DNA from: Neofamilia sp964461305
GTDB taxonomy: Bacteria > Bacillota > Clostridia > Tissierellales > Peptoniphilaceae
DNA: 64,000 bases
Reading direction: 5' to 3'
Assembly (NCBI GenBank): GCA_964461305.1
Contig: CAYWTV010000003.1
Location: forward strand, 1-64,000
This document shows, piece by piece, positions 44,862-51,754 of the stretch (position 1 is its first letter; each line of letters begins with the position of its first letter). The notes under the pieces are model-generated. The model made no database searches, was not told where the DNA came from, and saw only the letters and a program-made list of their open reading frames with translations. A program made the position numbers and the translations under genes.

Positions 44862-46143
44862 AATAAATGAGATTTTACATGAGCATTACAATATTAATAA
44901 TGATATTGTAGAGTTTGTAAAAAACAATGAAAAAGAATTAACAAATTACTTTGAAGAAATTGATGAGATAAAAACATATAATCAATTTAAAGTGCTAAAG
45001 GCACTTAAAGATAATAGGTTAAGTGCCACTGATTTTTATTGGACAACTGGATATGGCTATGGAGATTATGGAAGAGACAAAACGGAAGATATTTATTCTC
45101 AAATATTTAAAACAGAGGACTCTTTAGTTAGACCCTCAATTGCTTCAGGTACACATGCGATTAATTTAGTATTAAGTGGTTTATTAAAATCAGGTGATGA
45201 ATTAATAGAAATTTCTGGAACGCCTTATGACACATTAGTTAAAGTCATTGGAGCTGATAGTGAGGATAATACGGGCTCACTAATAGATAATGGAATTTTG
45301 TATAAAGAAATTAAACTTAAAAATAATAAAATTGATGTTGAAACTGTTTTAAGTTCAATAAGTTTAAAAACAAAAATGCTAGCTATTCAAAGGTCAACAG
45401 GATATAGCGATAGATTTGCTCTTACAATTGACGAAATGGAAAGAGCTATTAAACTTATTAAATCAAAATATCCAAATATAATAATTTTTGTAGATAATTG
45501 TTACGGAGAGTTTACAGATATTAAAGAACCCACAGAAGTAGGCGCAGATATAATAGCAGGCTCATTAATTAAAAATATTGGTGGGGGAATAGCAATTTCT
45601 GGAGGGTACGTTAGTGGCAAAAAAGGATTAGTACAAATTGTCTCTAGAAGGCTCACAGCGCCAGGTTTAGAAAAAGAGGTAGGTTTATCCTTTGGGACTA
45701 CAAGATTGACACTACAAGGCCTTTATATGGCTCCCTTAGTAGTAAGTCAAGCTTTAAAAGGAGCATTACTTGTAGGAAAAGTTTTTAGTTCCCTTGGATA
45801 TAAAATAGTTCCCAAAATTACTCAGAAGCGCTCCGATATTGTACAAGGTATAGAGTTCAATGACCCAAATCTAGTTAAAATCTTTTGTGAATCTATTCAA
45901 GAAGCATCTGCAGTAGATTCTCACGTAACTCCAACTCCAAGTCCAATGCCAGGATACAATAATGACATAATAATGGCTGCTGGAGGATTTGTTGATGGAT
46001 CTTCAATAGAAATGAGTGCAGATGGACCTCTTAGAGAACCATATTATGTTTATTTTCAAGGTGGCCTTAATTTAGACCAGATAAAACTAGGTATTTATAT
46101 CTCTCTAAATAAGATGATAGAGAAAAGGTACATTGAAATATAA
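44854..46143 (+). CDS. Methionine gamma-lyase family PLP enzyme (YnbB/aluminium-resistance-type)
   Basis: A 429-residue fold-type I PLP protein. The cofactor lysine is K240 in A-G-S-L-I-K-N-I-G-G-G, with G-Y-G-Y-G-D-Y-G-R-D near residue 66, A-S-G-T-H-A near 98 and a D-N-C-Y-G-E-F motif near 214. It belongs to the Cys/Met metabolism-like group found between miaA and lexA in many Firmicutes (Bacillus ynbB). The reaction has not been settled; the aluminium resistance name has little support. No glnR-type gene is nearby. The Xer gene follows after a promoter. Confidence 0.9.
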   Translation: MNKINEILHEHYNINNDIVEFVKNNEKELTNYFEEIDEIKTYNQFKVLKALKDNRLSATDFYWTTGYGYGDYGRDKTEDIYSQIFKTEDSLVRPSIASGTHAINLVLSGLLKSGDELIEISGTPYDTLVKVIGADSEDNTGSLIDNGILYKEIKLKNNKIDVETVLSSISLKTKMLAIQRSTGYSDRFALTIDEMERAIKLIKSKYPNIIIFVDNCYGEFTDIKEPTEVGADIIAGSLIKNIGGGIAISGGYVSGKKGLVQIVSRRLTAPGLEKEVGLSFGTTRLTLQGLYMAPLVVSQALKGALLVGKVFSSLGYKIVPKITQKRSDIVQGIEFNDPNLVKIFCESIQEASAVDSHVTPTPSPMPGYNNDIIMAAGGFVDGSSIEMSADGPLREPYYVYFQGGLNLDQIKLGIYISLNKMIEKRYIEI

Positions 46144-46145
46144 AT

Positions 46146-46174
46146 TTGAAATTCCAGATACTATGTCGTATAAT
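46146..46174 (+). promoter_or_regulatory. Promoter of the Xer recombinase gene
   Basis: TTGAAA (46146-46151), a 17-bp spacer and consensus TATAAT (46169-46174). The -10 lies wholly inside the left arm of the palindrome at 46163-46190. Transcription would start near 46181, within the right arm. Confidence 0.72.
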
Positions 46175-46190
46175 AATAATTATACGACAT
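46163..46190. other. 28-bp perfect palindrome with dif-like 11-6-11 layout
   Basis: Left arm ATGTCGTATAA (46163-46173), central TAATAA (46174-46179), and a right arm (46180-46190) that is the exact reverse complement of the left. Xer sites have two 11-bp arms around a 6-bp centre with inner ends ATAA and TTAT; this matches. The left arm also shares about seven of eleven bases with the Bacillus dif left arm as I recall it. It lies 22 bp before the start of a Xer recombinase gene and overlaps its promoter, so it could be a recombination site, an autoregulatory operator, or both. No T tract follows, so it is not a terminator. Confidence 0.6.
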
Positions 46191-46211
46191 CGAGAAAGGA
46201 AAAAACTATAT

Positions 46212-47174
46212 ATGAGAAACCTTGTAGTTAACGACTGGGTCGACTATTTAGAATCTATAAAAGAAAATTCTTCAAACACGATTAAATCTTATGAAAATGA
46301 TATTAATAATTTTCTTCAATTTATTAAGTTTAGAAAAAATCTAACAGATAAATCTATTGATGACTTATCAGATGTAGCTATAAATGATATAAATGAATCA
46401 GTTATAAAAGAAATAAATGTTAGAGATATAATATCTTATATTAGTTATACTGATAAATATTTAAACAACTCTGCATCTACTAGATACAGAAAGACTTCTT
46501 CATTAAAGAGTTTTTTTAATTTTTTATATAAAATTGTAGCTATAGTCGATAGTAATCCTTTAGATCTAATAGATGTACCAAAAATACCAAAAAGACTTCC
46601 TCATTATTTAGAATTGGAAGAAGTTAAAAAACTATTAGAGTCAATTCTAAATAACGAAGATTCATATTATAAAAACAGAGATTATTGTATAGTTATACTG
46701 TTTTTAAATACTGGTCTTCGTCTAAGTGAGCTTGTTAATATAAAAATAAACCATTTGGAAGATAATAAATCTATAAGGATAATTGGTAAAGGAAATAAAG
46801 AACGAATTGTCTATTTAAATGAAACTGTTATAGATGCTATAAATAACTATTTAGAAATTAGACCAGATTCGGATTTAGATTATCTATTTTTAAATAAGAG
46901 TGGTAGTAATAATTTTGGTAATAGAGGTATACAATACATGCTGAATAAGTATTTAAAATCTTGTGGTTTAGGTGGTAAATACTCCCCTCACAGCTTAAGG
47001 CATACGGCTGCTACCCTTTTATATCAATATGGTAATGTGGACATTAGAACTTTACAGATGATTTTAGGTCACGAAAATGTATCTACCACACAAATCTATA
47101 CACATGTTTCAGAAAAACAAATTCAAGAAGCAGTAGAATTAAATCCAATTAAAGACTTGAAATTAAACAAATAA
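46212..47174 (+). CDS. Xer-type tyrosine recombinase
   Basis: A 320-residue tyrosine recombinase with an N-terminal SAM-like arm-binding domain and a catalytic domain holding the full set R170 (T-G-L-R), K193 (I-G-K-G), H260 and R263 (P-H-S-L-R-H), H287 (L-G-H) and nucleophile Y296 (I-Y-T-H). Size and motifs fit XerC/XerD rather than a phage integrase. ATG 46212 is chosen: AAAGGA lies at 46195-46200, and the upstream TTG at 46146 coincides with the -35 box. Likely role is resolving chromosome dimers with FtsK; whether a partner Xer exists elsewhere is unknown. Adjacent dif-like palindrome suggests a one-protein system like streptococcal XerS. Confidence 0.92.
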   Translation: MRNLVVNDWVDYLESIKENSSNTIKSYENDINNFLQFIKFRKNLTDKSIDDLSDVAINDINESVIKEINVRDIISYISYTDKYLNNSASTRYRKTSSLKSFFNFLYKIVAIVDSNPLDLIDVPKIPKRLPHYLELEEVKKLLESILNNEDSYYKNRDYCIVILFLNTGLRLSELVNIKINHLEDNKSIRIIGKGNKERIVYLNETVIDAINNYLEIRPDSDLDYLFLNKSGSNNFGNRGIQYMLNKYLKSCGLGGKYSPHSLRHTAATLLYQYGNVDIRTLQMILGHENVSTTQIYTHVSEKQIQEAVELNPIKDLKLNK

Positions 47175-47220
47175 GTCTTATTAATTATTATTATATTATA
47201 AAAAATAATCTTTTAATTAA

Positions 47221-47254
47221 AAAATACCCTCATTAATTTTGAGGGTATTTTGTC
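47221..47254. terminator. Bidirectional terminator between xer and yneA
   Basis: AAAATACCCTC (47221-47231) pairs with GAGGGTATTTT (47241-47251), with a further A-T pair, around an AT loop. A and T tracts on both flanks allow it to serve the convergent Xer gene (plus) and yneA-like gene (minus). Confidence 0.88.
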
Positions 47255-47255
47255 T

Positions 47256-47567
47256 TTATATGTCTTTTGGAATGATAATACTTTGGCCGATATATATTTC
47301 TGATCCACCATTTATCTCTATAGTTTTATATATTACTTCATTGAAATCTCTATATGAAGATTTATCAACATAATCAATATTGTCCATAACTAAAGACCAT
47401 ATTGTATCTCCAGGTTGAGCTGTTACGTACTTGTATTCATTTTCAGAAATGTAATTATTTTCTGTAATAACATAAATTTCATTTTCACTTACGATATTTA
47501 AACCTAAATTTAATATAACTAATGAGATTACTAAAATTAAAATTCTAAATTTATATTTATTTTTCAT
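47256..47567 (-). CDS. yneA: YneA-like LysM protein, probable SOS cell-division inhibitor
   Basis: A 103-residue protein with an N-terminal membrane segment (about residues 7-24) and a LysM domain (about 46-101: V-T-A-Q-P-G-D-T-I-W-S-L-V ... I-Y-I-G-Q-S-I-I-I-P). This is the layout of B. subtilis YneA, which blocks division after DNA damage, and it is divergent from lexA in the same way. The promoter region holds several SOS boxes and a TTGACA-17-TATTAT promoter, supporting damage-induced expression. Sequence similarity outside LysM is low, so the name rests on context. Confidence 0.82.
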   Translation of the reverse strand: MKNKYKFRILILVISLVILNLGLNIVSENEIYVITENNYISENEYKYVTAQPGDTIWSLVMDNIDYVDKSSYRDFNEVIYKTIEINGGSEIYIGQSIIIPKDI

Positions 47568-47578
47568 ATCTTCTCTCC

Positions 47579-47670
47579 TAACATACGTTCAAAACATTTG
47601 TTCTTAAACATATAATAACTGAACCTACGTTCGTTGTCAATAGTTTTTATAAAAAAATGAACTTATGTTT
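47579..47670. promoter_or_regulatory. Cluster of four SOS (LexA) boxes
   Basis: Four sites fit the Gram-positive SOS core GAAC-N4-GTTC: TAACATACGTTC (47579-47590, one mismatch), AAACATTTGTTC (47592-47603, one mismatch), GAACCTACGTTC (47621-47632, perfect) and GAACTTATGTTT (47659-47670, one mismatch). The first overlaps the yneA ribosome binding site region, the third lies between the yneA -35 and -10, and the fourth touches the lexA -35. This arrangement would let LexA repress both divergent genes. Confidence 0.85.
47612..47640 (-). promoter_or_regulatory. SOS promoter of yneA
   Basis: Read on the minus strand: TTGACA (47640-47635), exactly 17 bp, then TATTAT (47617-47612). The spacer contains the perfect SOS box at 47621-47632, so bound LexA would cover the promoter. 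Confidence 0.85.
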
Positions 47671-47697
47671 GTTATATCTGAAATTATATGTTAAAAT
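47669..47697 (+). promoter_or_regulatory. Promoter of lexA
   Basis: TTGTTA (47669-47674), 17-bp spacer, TAAAAT (47692-47697). The SOS box at 47659-47670 overlaps its -35, consistent with LexA autorepression. Confidence 0.65.
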
Positions 47698-47720
47698 TAA
47701 TTTAAAGACAGGTGATTAAA

Positions 47721-48341
47721 ATGTATGATGATTTAACTCAAAAAGAAACTGAAATACTTTTTTATATAAAAAAGAAAATTGAAGAACAAGGTTATCCTCC
47801 TACTGTTCGAGAAATTGGTAGTGGGGTTGGATTAAAAAGTCCTTCTTCTGTTCATGGGTATTTGGAGAGATTAGAAGCTAAAGATTATATAATTAGATCT
47901 GCTATGAAGAATAGATCTATAGTTATAAAAGGACAAGATGATGATTTGTTATTAACTAAAAAAGCAACTGTGGATGTGCCAATTATAGGTCGTGTTTCTG
48001 CAGGATTGCCCATATTTGCTTCTGAAAATATTGAAGACACCTTCCCTATTTCTTCAAATATTGCAGAAAACAAGGATTTGTTTATGTTAAGAGTATCTGG
48101 AGAAAGTATGATTAATGTTGGAATCTTAGATGGAGATTATGTTCTAATTGAAAGAAGAAATAATGCAAAAAATGGGGATATTGTCCTTGCTCTTATAGAT
48201 GATTCAGCAACTATTAAAACTTTCTATAAAGAAAAAGACAGATATAGACTACAACCTGAAAATGATACGATGAGTCCTATTTATTCAAATAACGTGGAAA
48301 TACTTGGTCATGTAGTTGGCCTATATAGAGATTTAACTTAA
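47721..48341 (+). CDS. lexA: SOS repressor LexA
   Basis: A 206-residue repressor. N-terminal winged helix (G-Y-P-P-T-V-R-E-I-G, L-K-S-P-S-S-V-H-G-Y-L), self-cleavage bond A94-G95 (V-S-A-G-L-P), and catalytic S129 (G-E-S-M) with K166 (A-T-I-K). All residues for RecA-stimulated autocleavage are present. ATG 47721 is chosen rather than GTG 47712, since AGGTGA at 47710-47715 is its ribosome binding site. Divergent from yneA across a region of SOS boxes; a terminator follows. Confidence 0.97.
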   Translation: MYDDLTQKETEILFYIKKKIEEQGYPPTVREIGSGVGLKSPSSVHGYLERLEAKDYIIRSAMKNRSIVIKGQDDDLLLTKKATVDVPIIGRVSAGLPIFASENIEDTFPISSNIAENKDLFMLRVSGESMINVGILDGDYVLIERRNNAKNGDIVLALIDDSATIKTFYKEKDRYRLQPENDTMSPIYSNNVEILGHVVGLYRDLT

Positions 48342-48342
48342 C

Positions 48343-48368
48343 AAATCCCCCAAAAAAGGGGGATTTTG
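48343..48368 (+). terminator. Terminator after lexA
   Basis: AAATCCCCC (48343-48351) pairs perfectly with GGGGGATTT (48358-48366) around six A residues, then T-rich sequence. It lies between convergent lexA and the ABC permease gene and may work in both directions. Confidence 0.88.
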
Positions 48369-48376
48369 TATATTGT

Positions 48377-49189
48377 CTATATTATTAAATCTTTATTATT
48401 ATAAGTTATCATTCCTAGAATCATTAGTAAGGCACTTATTAATATCTTACTAATTAATATAATCAATACTGTATTTACAATATTAGAAAGATCTAATTCT
48501 TGTAATGTTCTAAAAGGAATTAAGGTTTTAATAGGACCTACATTTATAAATTCTAAACTGATTAATATATTTAATACTAGTAAACCGAATATCATTAATG
48601 TAGATATTAAACTTAATCCAGCTGTTCTTTTTGAGAAAGTTGATATCATAGTTCCTAGAGAAAGCATCAAAATTCCTTCACTAAATATGATTAAAAATTT
48701 AATGAAATTATTTCTCAAGACTTCAATAAAATCGACTTCACTTACATAAGAAAAAACATATCCAGAACTTAAAAAAATAAGAACAACAAGTACAAATATA
48801 CTTATTAAATTCGCAATATATTTATTAAATAAAATATCATTTCTAGAAATAGGATTTATATATAAATATTCAATTGTTCCAAATCCCTGTTCTTTAGCAA
48901 CAGAATTTAATCCTATATTCAAAGAATATATGCAAATCATAATAGTAACAAATATTAATAAAGAATCGTAATACAACTCTAAATTACCAAAGGCTTCAAC
49001 TCCAAAAGGAAAAATTGAATTTTTTATCATTTCAGGAATGTTTTCCAAATTATTTTCAACTATTGGTTGTACACTCGGATCATTAATAATTGGATAAGCA
49101 AGAATTAACATAGTTATCATAATTAAAATAAATATAAACCAAGTAATTTGTCTACCAATATTAGATTTATATTCATTAGTTAATATCAT
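48377..49189 (-). CDS. ABC-2 type transporter permease
   Basis: A 270-residue membrane protein with about six membrane segments in the ABC-2 pattern: one after the N-terminus (about 13-31), a long extracytoplasmic loop, then five segments. The G-F-G-T-I-E-Y-L-Y-I-N-P-I-S-R motif near residue 97 is typical of ABC-2 permeases. Pairs with the ATPase gene that overlaps it by 14 bases. The cargo is unknown; such systems export lipids, peptides or antibiotics. Confidence 0.85.
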   Translation of the reverse strand: MILTNEYKSNIGRQITWFIFILIMITMLILAYPIINDPSVQPIVENNLENIPEMIKNSIFPFGVEAFGNLELYYDSLLIFVTIMICIYSLNIGLNSVAKEQGFGTIEYLYINPISRNDILFNKYIANLISIFVLVVLIFLSSGYVFSYVSEVDFIEVLRNNFIKFLIIFSEGILMLSLGTMISTFSKRTAGLSLISTLMIFGLLVLNILISLEFINVGPIKTLIPFRTLQELDLSNIVNTVLIILISKILISALLMILGMITYNNKDLII

Positions 49190-50315
49190 CTTTACTTTCC
49201 TCCTCTGTTACTTCAATAACTCTAACATTTTCAGATATTGTTTCAACTTTATTTTCCTTTTCTATATTGGAGTTATCTTTTTGATTACTGTTTTGTAAGG
49301 CAGAATCAATATCTTCCCTTTTTTGAACTATAGTATCACTTGTATATTCGCCCTTAGTAGTATTTCTAGATTTATTTTCAATAATCACTTCTGGCTTTAT
49401 TGGCTTAACTTGTGGAGGGTCTTCAACTATTCCATCTCTTCTTAATGCTATTTCCTTTTCAAGAATAGTAAGTTTTTCTGACAAAGTCGAATCTTCAACA
49501 GTGTAGTCTATAAGTCCTGTTTTGTAAATTGCTTCAGACAATATATCTAATGGCCCATTATAATAATAGACTGTTTCATTTCCACTTTTAACTAATTTTG
49601 CTCCTATTTTATCAAAGACGTCTCTATTTACATTGTTATCATAAAACTTTAATAGTTTATCATTTGATAATTTATTACTTTGATCTTCTTCTTCAATAAC
49701 TTCGCCATTATGAAGATAATAAATATTGTCACAAATACTTTGAGCCTCTTTTAGATTTGAACATAGTATTAGTACAGATGCTCCAGCTCTATTTTTTTCT
49801 TCTAATATATCATATAGCTTTAGCCTAGTCTTAATATCAATGATAGTTTCTGGTTCATCAACTACAATTAAATCAGAATTTGAAATTAATCCATTAATAA
49901 TAGATAATTTTCTTTTATCAGTTGGTGTCATATCTCCAATTTTTCGAGTTAACTTTACGTCAAAATAATCTAATAAATAATTTATCTCATCATAATTTTT
50001 ACTATTTCTAGATCTTAAAGTGTTTCGTAAAAAACTAATAGGTCTCATTGAATCATTAAACCAGTTGGATTGAGGGATTACACTTAAATTGTATTTAATG
50101 GCTTTAGAGTCTTGAACTGAATTAAGTCCAAAAACACTTATACTGCCAGTTTTAGGTTTATAAAAATTTGTTATAAGCTTTGCTAAAGTAGTTTTTCCTG
50201 AGCCGCTTCTTCCTACAATTCCTAGTATTTCCCCTTTTCGCAGAACTATATTAATAGGCTTTAGACTAAAATTATATATATTTTTAGTAACATTATTAAA
50301 TTCTATTATATTCAT
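49176..50315 (-). CDS. ABC transporter ATP-binding protein with degenerate motifs and acidic tail
   Basis: Residues 1-215 form an ABC ATPase domain. Walker A is G35-R-S-G-S-G-K41-T42 and Walker B ends V-V-D153-E154-P. The signature segment reads M-T-P-T-D-K-R-K (129-136) in place of L-S-G-G-Q, and the H-loop His is Asn187 (C-S-N-L-K-E-A-Q). After a linker there is a roughly 90-residue Asp/Glu/Lys/Asn-rich tail. ATP binding is likely but hydrolysis may be weak. It sits downstream of tRNA-Arg without a visible terminator between them and may share its transcript. Confidence 0.88.
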   Translation of the reverse strand: MNIIEFNNVTKNIYNFSLKPINIVLRKGEILGIVGRSGSGKTTLAKLITNFYKPKTGSISVFGLNSVQDSKAIKYNLSVIPQSNWFNDSMRPISFLRNTLRSRNSKNYDEINYLLDYFDVKLTRKIGDMTPTDKRKLSIINGLISNSDLIVVDEPETIIDIKTRLKLYDILEEKNRAGASVLILCSNLKEAQSICDNIYYLHNGEVIEEEDQSNKLSNDKLLKFYDNNVNRDVFDKIGAKLVKSGNETVYYYNGPLDILSEAIYKTGLIDYTVEDSTLSEKLTILEKEIALRRDGIVEDPPQVKPIKPEVIIENKSRNTTKGEYTSDTIVQKREDIDSALQNSNQKDNSNIEKENKVETISENVRVIEVTEEESKDDIN

Positions 50316-50363
50316 GTTTTCTCCTTTATATATGTAATTTTAATACAAATATTTTATTAACAA

Positions 50364-50440
50364 TGGCACACCTAGAGGGATTCGAACCCCCGACCAACTG
50401 GTTCGAAGCCAGCTACTCTATCCAGCTGAGCTATAGGTGC
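50364..50440 (-). tRNA. tRNA-Arg (anticodon TCG)
   Basis: A 77-base tRNA with encoded CCA. Acceptor G-C-A-C-C-T-A pairs with T-A-G-G-T-G-T (one G-T pair), discriminator G; T-loop G-T-T-C-G-A-A-T-C; anticodon arm GCTGG-CTTCGAA-CCAGT gives anticodon TCG, reading CGA (and by wobble other CGN) codons. A consensus promoter lies just upstream. Confidence 0.93.
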
Positions 50441-50457
50441 TTAAATTCTATATATCA

Positions 50458-50486
50458 AGTATAAAATATAGGTTTCAAAGTGTCAA
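50458..50486 (-). promoter_or_regulatory. Promoter of tRNA-Arg
   Basis: On the minus strand, perfect TTGACA (50486-50481), a 17-bp spacer and TATACT (50463-50458). Start of transcription falls near 50451, about ten bases before the tRNA. No terminator is seen after the tRNA, so the ABC genes could be read from here. Confidence 0.85.
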
Positions 50487-50494
50487 TAAAATAA

Positions 50495-50520
50495 AAAATA
50501 CCCATAAAAATGGGTATTTT
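50495..50520 (-). terminator. Terminator after the SDR gene
   Basis: Perfect 11-bp stem (AAAATACCCAT at 50495-50505 with ATGGGTATTTT at 50510-50520) and a minus-strand T tract. It separates the SDR gene from the tRNA-Arg promoter. Confidence 0.88.
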
Positions 50521-50534
50521 AATATTATTTATTT

Positions 50535-51422
50535 TTATAAAGGTTGTCCGCCAGTTACACCGTAAATTTGAGAAGTTACATAACTAGAATCGTTAGATGC
50601 TAAATATACATACACATGTGCTAATTCCGCTGGTTGACCGGCTCGTTCCAATAAAGAATCTTGACCAAAATCTGGTATAGAACCATCAGGTTGTCCATCA
50701 TCTAATTGTAGTGGTGTCCATATTGGACCAGGCGCCACACTATTAACTCTTACTCCTTTTTTAGCAAAATATTGAGCTAAACATATAGTAAAGTTAGTTA
50801 TTGCTGCTTTAGTAGCTGCATAGTCCATTAATGGTGGACTTGGATTAGTAGCTTGAACAGAAGTTGTTGTTATTATTGTACTACCTGGCTGTAAGTGCTT
50901 TTCTGCAGCTTTTACAGATTCAAACATACTAATTATATTAACTTTAAAAGTATCTTCTATTTGTTTTAATGAGAGATCTTCAAGTGAATCAGTTGCAATT
51001 TGTTGTGCGGCGTTTAATACAAGAATATCTAGTTGTCCAAATTCACTTACTGTCTTTTCAACTATTTCAGTAGCTGCATTTTCTTCCCTTAAATCATAAG
51101 GAAGCAAAAGACATTTAACATCTTCTTTTTCTATGAATTCTTTTACTTCATTTGCATCTTTTTCTTCTCCTGGATAAAATTGAATAGCCACATTAGCACC
51201 TTCTCTAGCATAAGCTATAGCAGCTGCTCTACCAATTCCCGAATCCCCACCAGTAATTAAAGCATTTCTATATTTTAATTTAGAATTTCCTTTATAGGAT
51301 TCTTCACCACAATCAGGTTCTGGTAGCATATCATCTTGTAATGCAGGAGTACCCTGTTCCTGATCTTTAAATTCTGATGTTTTATATAATTTTCTAGGAT
51401 CTTTTAAATCTGGTTTTTTCAT
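50535..51422 (-). CDS. SDR family oxidoreductase (YghA/YhxC-like)
   Basis: A 295-residue classical short-chain dehydrogenase. Cofactor motif T-G-G-D-S-G-I-G-R near residue 44, N-A-A-Q-Q near 128, catalytic S-V-Q region and Y-A-A-T-K-A-A near 193 with Y and K intact. The roughly 40-residue N-terminal extension (D-P-R-K-L-Y, L-P-E-P-D-C-G-E) is typical of the YghA/YhxC group, which act on aldehydes or sugars with NADP; the physiological substrate is unknown. ATG 51422 is chosen because AGGAGG lies eight bases before it and within the longer reading frame. Base composition is slightly richer in G and C than its neighbours. Confidence 0.9.
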   Translation of the reverse strand: MKKPDLKDPRKLYKTSEFKDQEQGTPALQDDMLPEPDCGEESYKGNSKLKYRNALITGGDSGIGRAAAIAYAREGANVAIQFYPGEEKDANEVKEFIEKEDVKCLLLPYDLREENAATEIVEKTVSEFGQLDILVLNAAQQIATDSLEDLSLKQIEDTFKVNIISMFESVKAAEKHLQPGSTIITTTSVQATNPSPPLMDYAATKAAITNFTICLAQYFAKKGVRVNSVAPGPIWTPLQLDDGQPDGSIPDFGQDSLLERAGQPAELAHVYVYLASNDSSYVTSQIYGVTGGQPL

Positions 51423-51503
51423 ACTGTTTTCCTCCTTGTTAGACATAAAAATATACTCTTTTATTTTATGTCCAATTTCAGAGTTTAATAAACAAAAATA
51501 AGC

Positions 51504-51530
51504 AAAAAAAAACCTAATAAAAGGTTTTTA
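51504..51530 (-). terminator. Terminator of the tRNA-His-Leu transcript
   Basis: On the minus strand AAAAACC pairs with GGTTTTT around an AT loop, followed by a run of T residues, starting one base after the CCA of tRNA-Leu. Confidence 0.8.
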
Positions 51531-51531
51531 A

Positions 51532-51616
51532 TGGTGCGGGAAAGAGGACTTGAACCCCCACGTCAATGACACTAGATCCTAAGTCTAGCGCGTCTGCCAA
51601 TTCCGCCATTCCCGCA
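51532..51616 (-). tRNA. tRNA-Leu (anticodon TAG)
   Basis: An 85-base class II tRNA with long variable arm and encoded CCA. Anticodon arm CTAGA-CTTAGGA-TCTAG gives TAG, reading CUN leucine codons. Acceptor G-C-G-G-G-A-A pairs with T-T-C-C-C-G-C. Four bases after tRNA-His in the same transcript. Confidence 0.94.
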
Positions 51617-51620
51617 TTTA

Positions 51621-51697
51621 TGGGGTGAATAGTGGGATTCGAACCCACGGTCTCCAGAGCCACAATCTGGCGCCTTAACCAACTCGGCTATATCCAC
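51621..51697 (-). tRNA. tRNA-His (anticodon GTG)
   Basis: Anticodon arm CCAGA-TTGTGGC-TCTGG gives GTG. Acceptor G-T-G-G-A-T-A pairs with T-A-T-T-C-A-C, the discriminator is C, and the base before position 1 is an encoded G, fitting the G-1/C73 identity of tRNA-His. CCA is encoded. A 7-bp hairpin (51699-51717) occupies the short 5' leader. Confidence 0.94.
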
Positions 51698-51718
51698 CAT
51701 ATCTGAGTAACAGATATT

Positions 51719-51747
51719 ATTATAGCAAGATTATATGACTTTGTCAA
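51719..51747 (-). promoter_or_regulatory. Consensus promoter of the tRNA-His-Leu operon
   Basis: On the minus strand, perfect TTGACA (51747-51742), exactly 17 bp, then perfect TATAAT (51724-51719). It begins seven bases after the ychF stop. This is the only exact consensus promoter I found in the window. Confidence 0.93.
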
Positions 51748-51754
51748 ATAAATT

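Noticed and set aside
46163..46190. Palindrome read as a terminator of the upstream PLP enzyme gene
   Set aside because: No T tract follows either arm, the stem is AT-rich, and it overlaps a promoter with correct spacing.
46146..46211. Upstream extension of the Xer reading frame from TTG 46146
   Set aside because: The TTG coincides with the -35 box, the stretch includes the promoter and palindrome, and a better start with a ribosome binding site lies at ATG 46212.
50364..51697. tRNA genes as integration sites of a mobile element
   Set aside because: No integrase next to them, no direct repeats of tRNA ends seen, and flanking genes are housekeeping or common.
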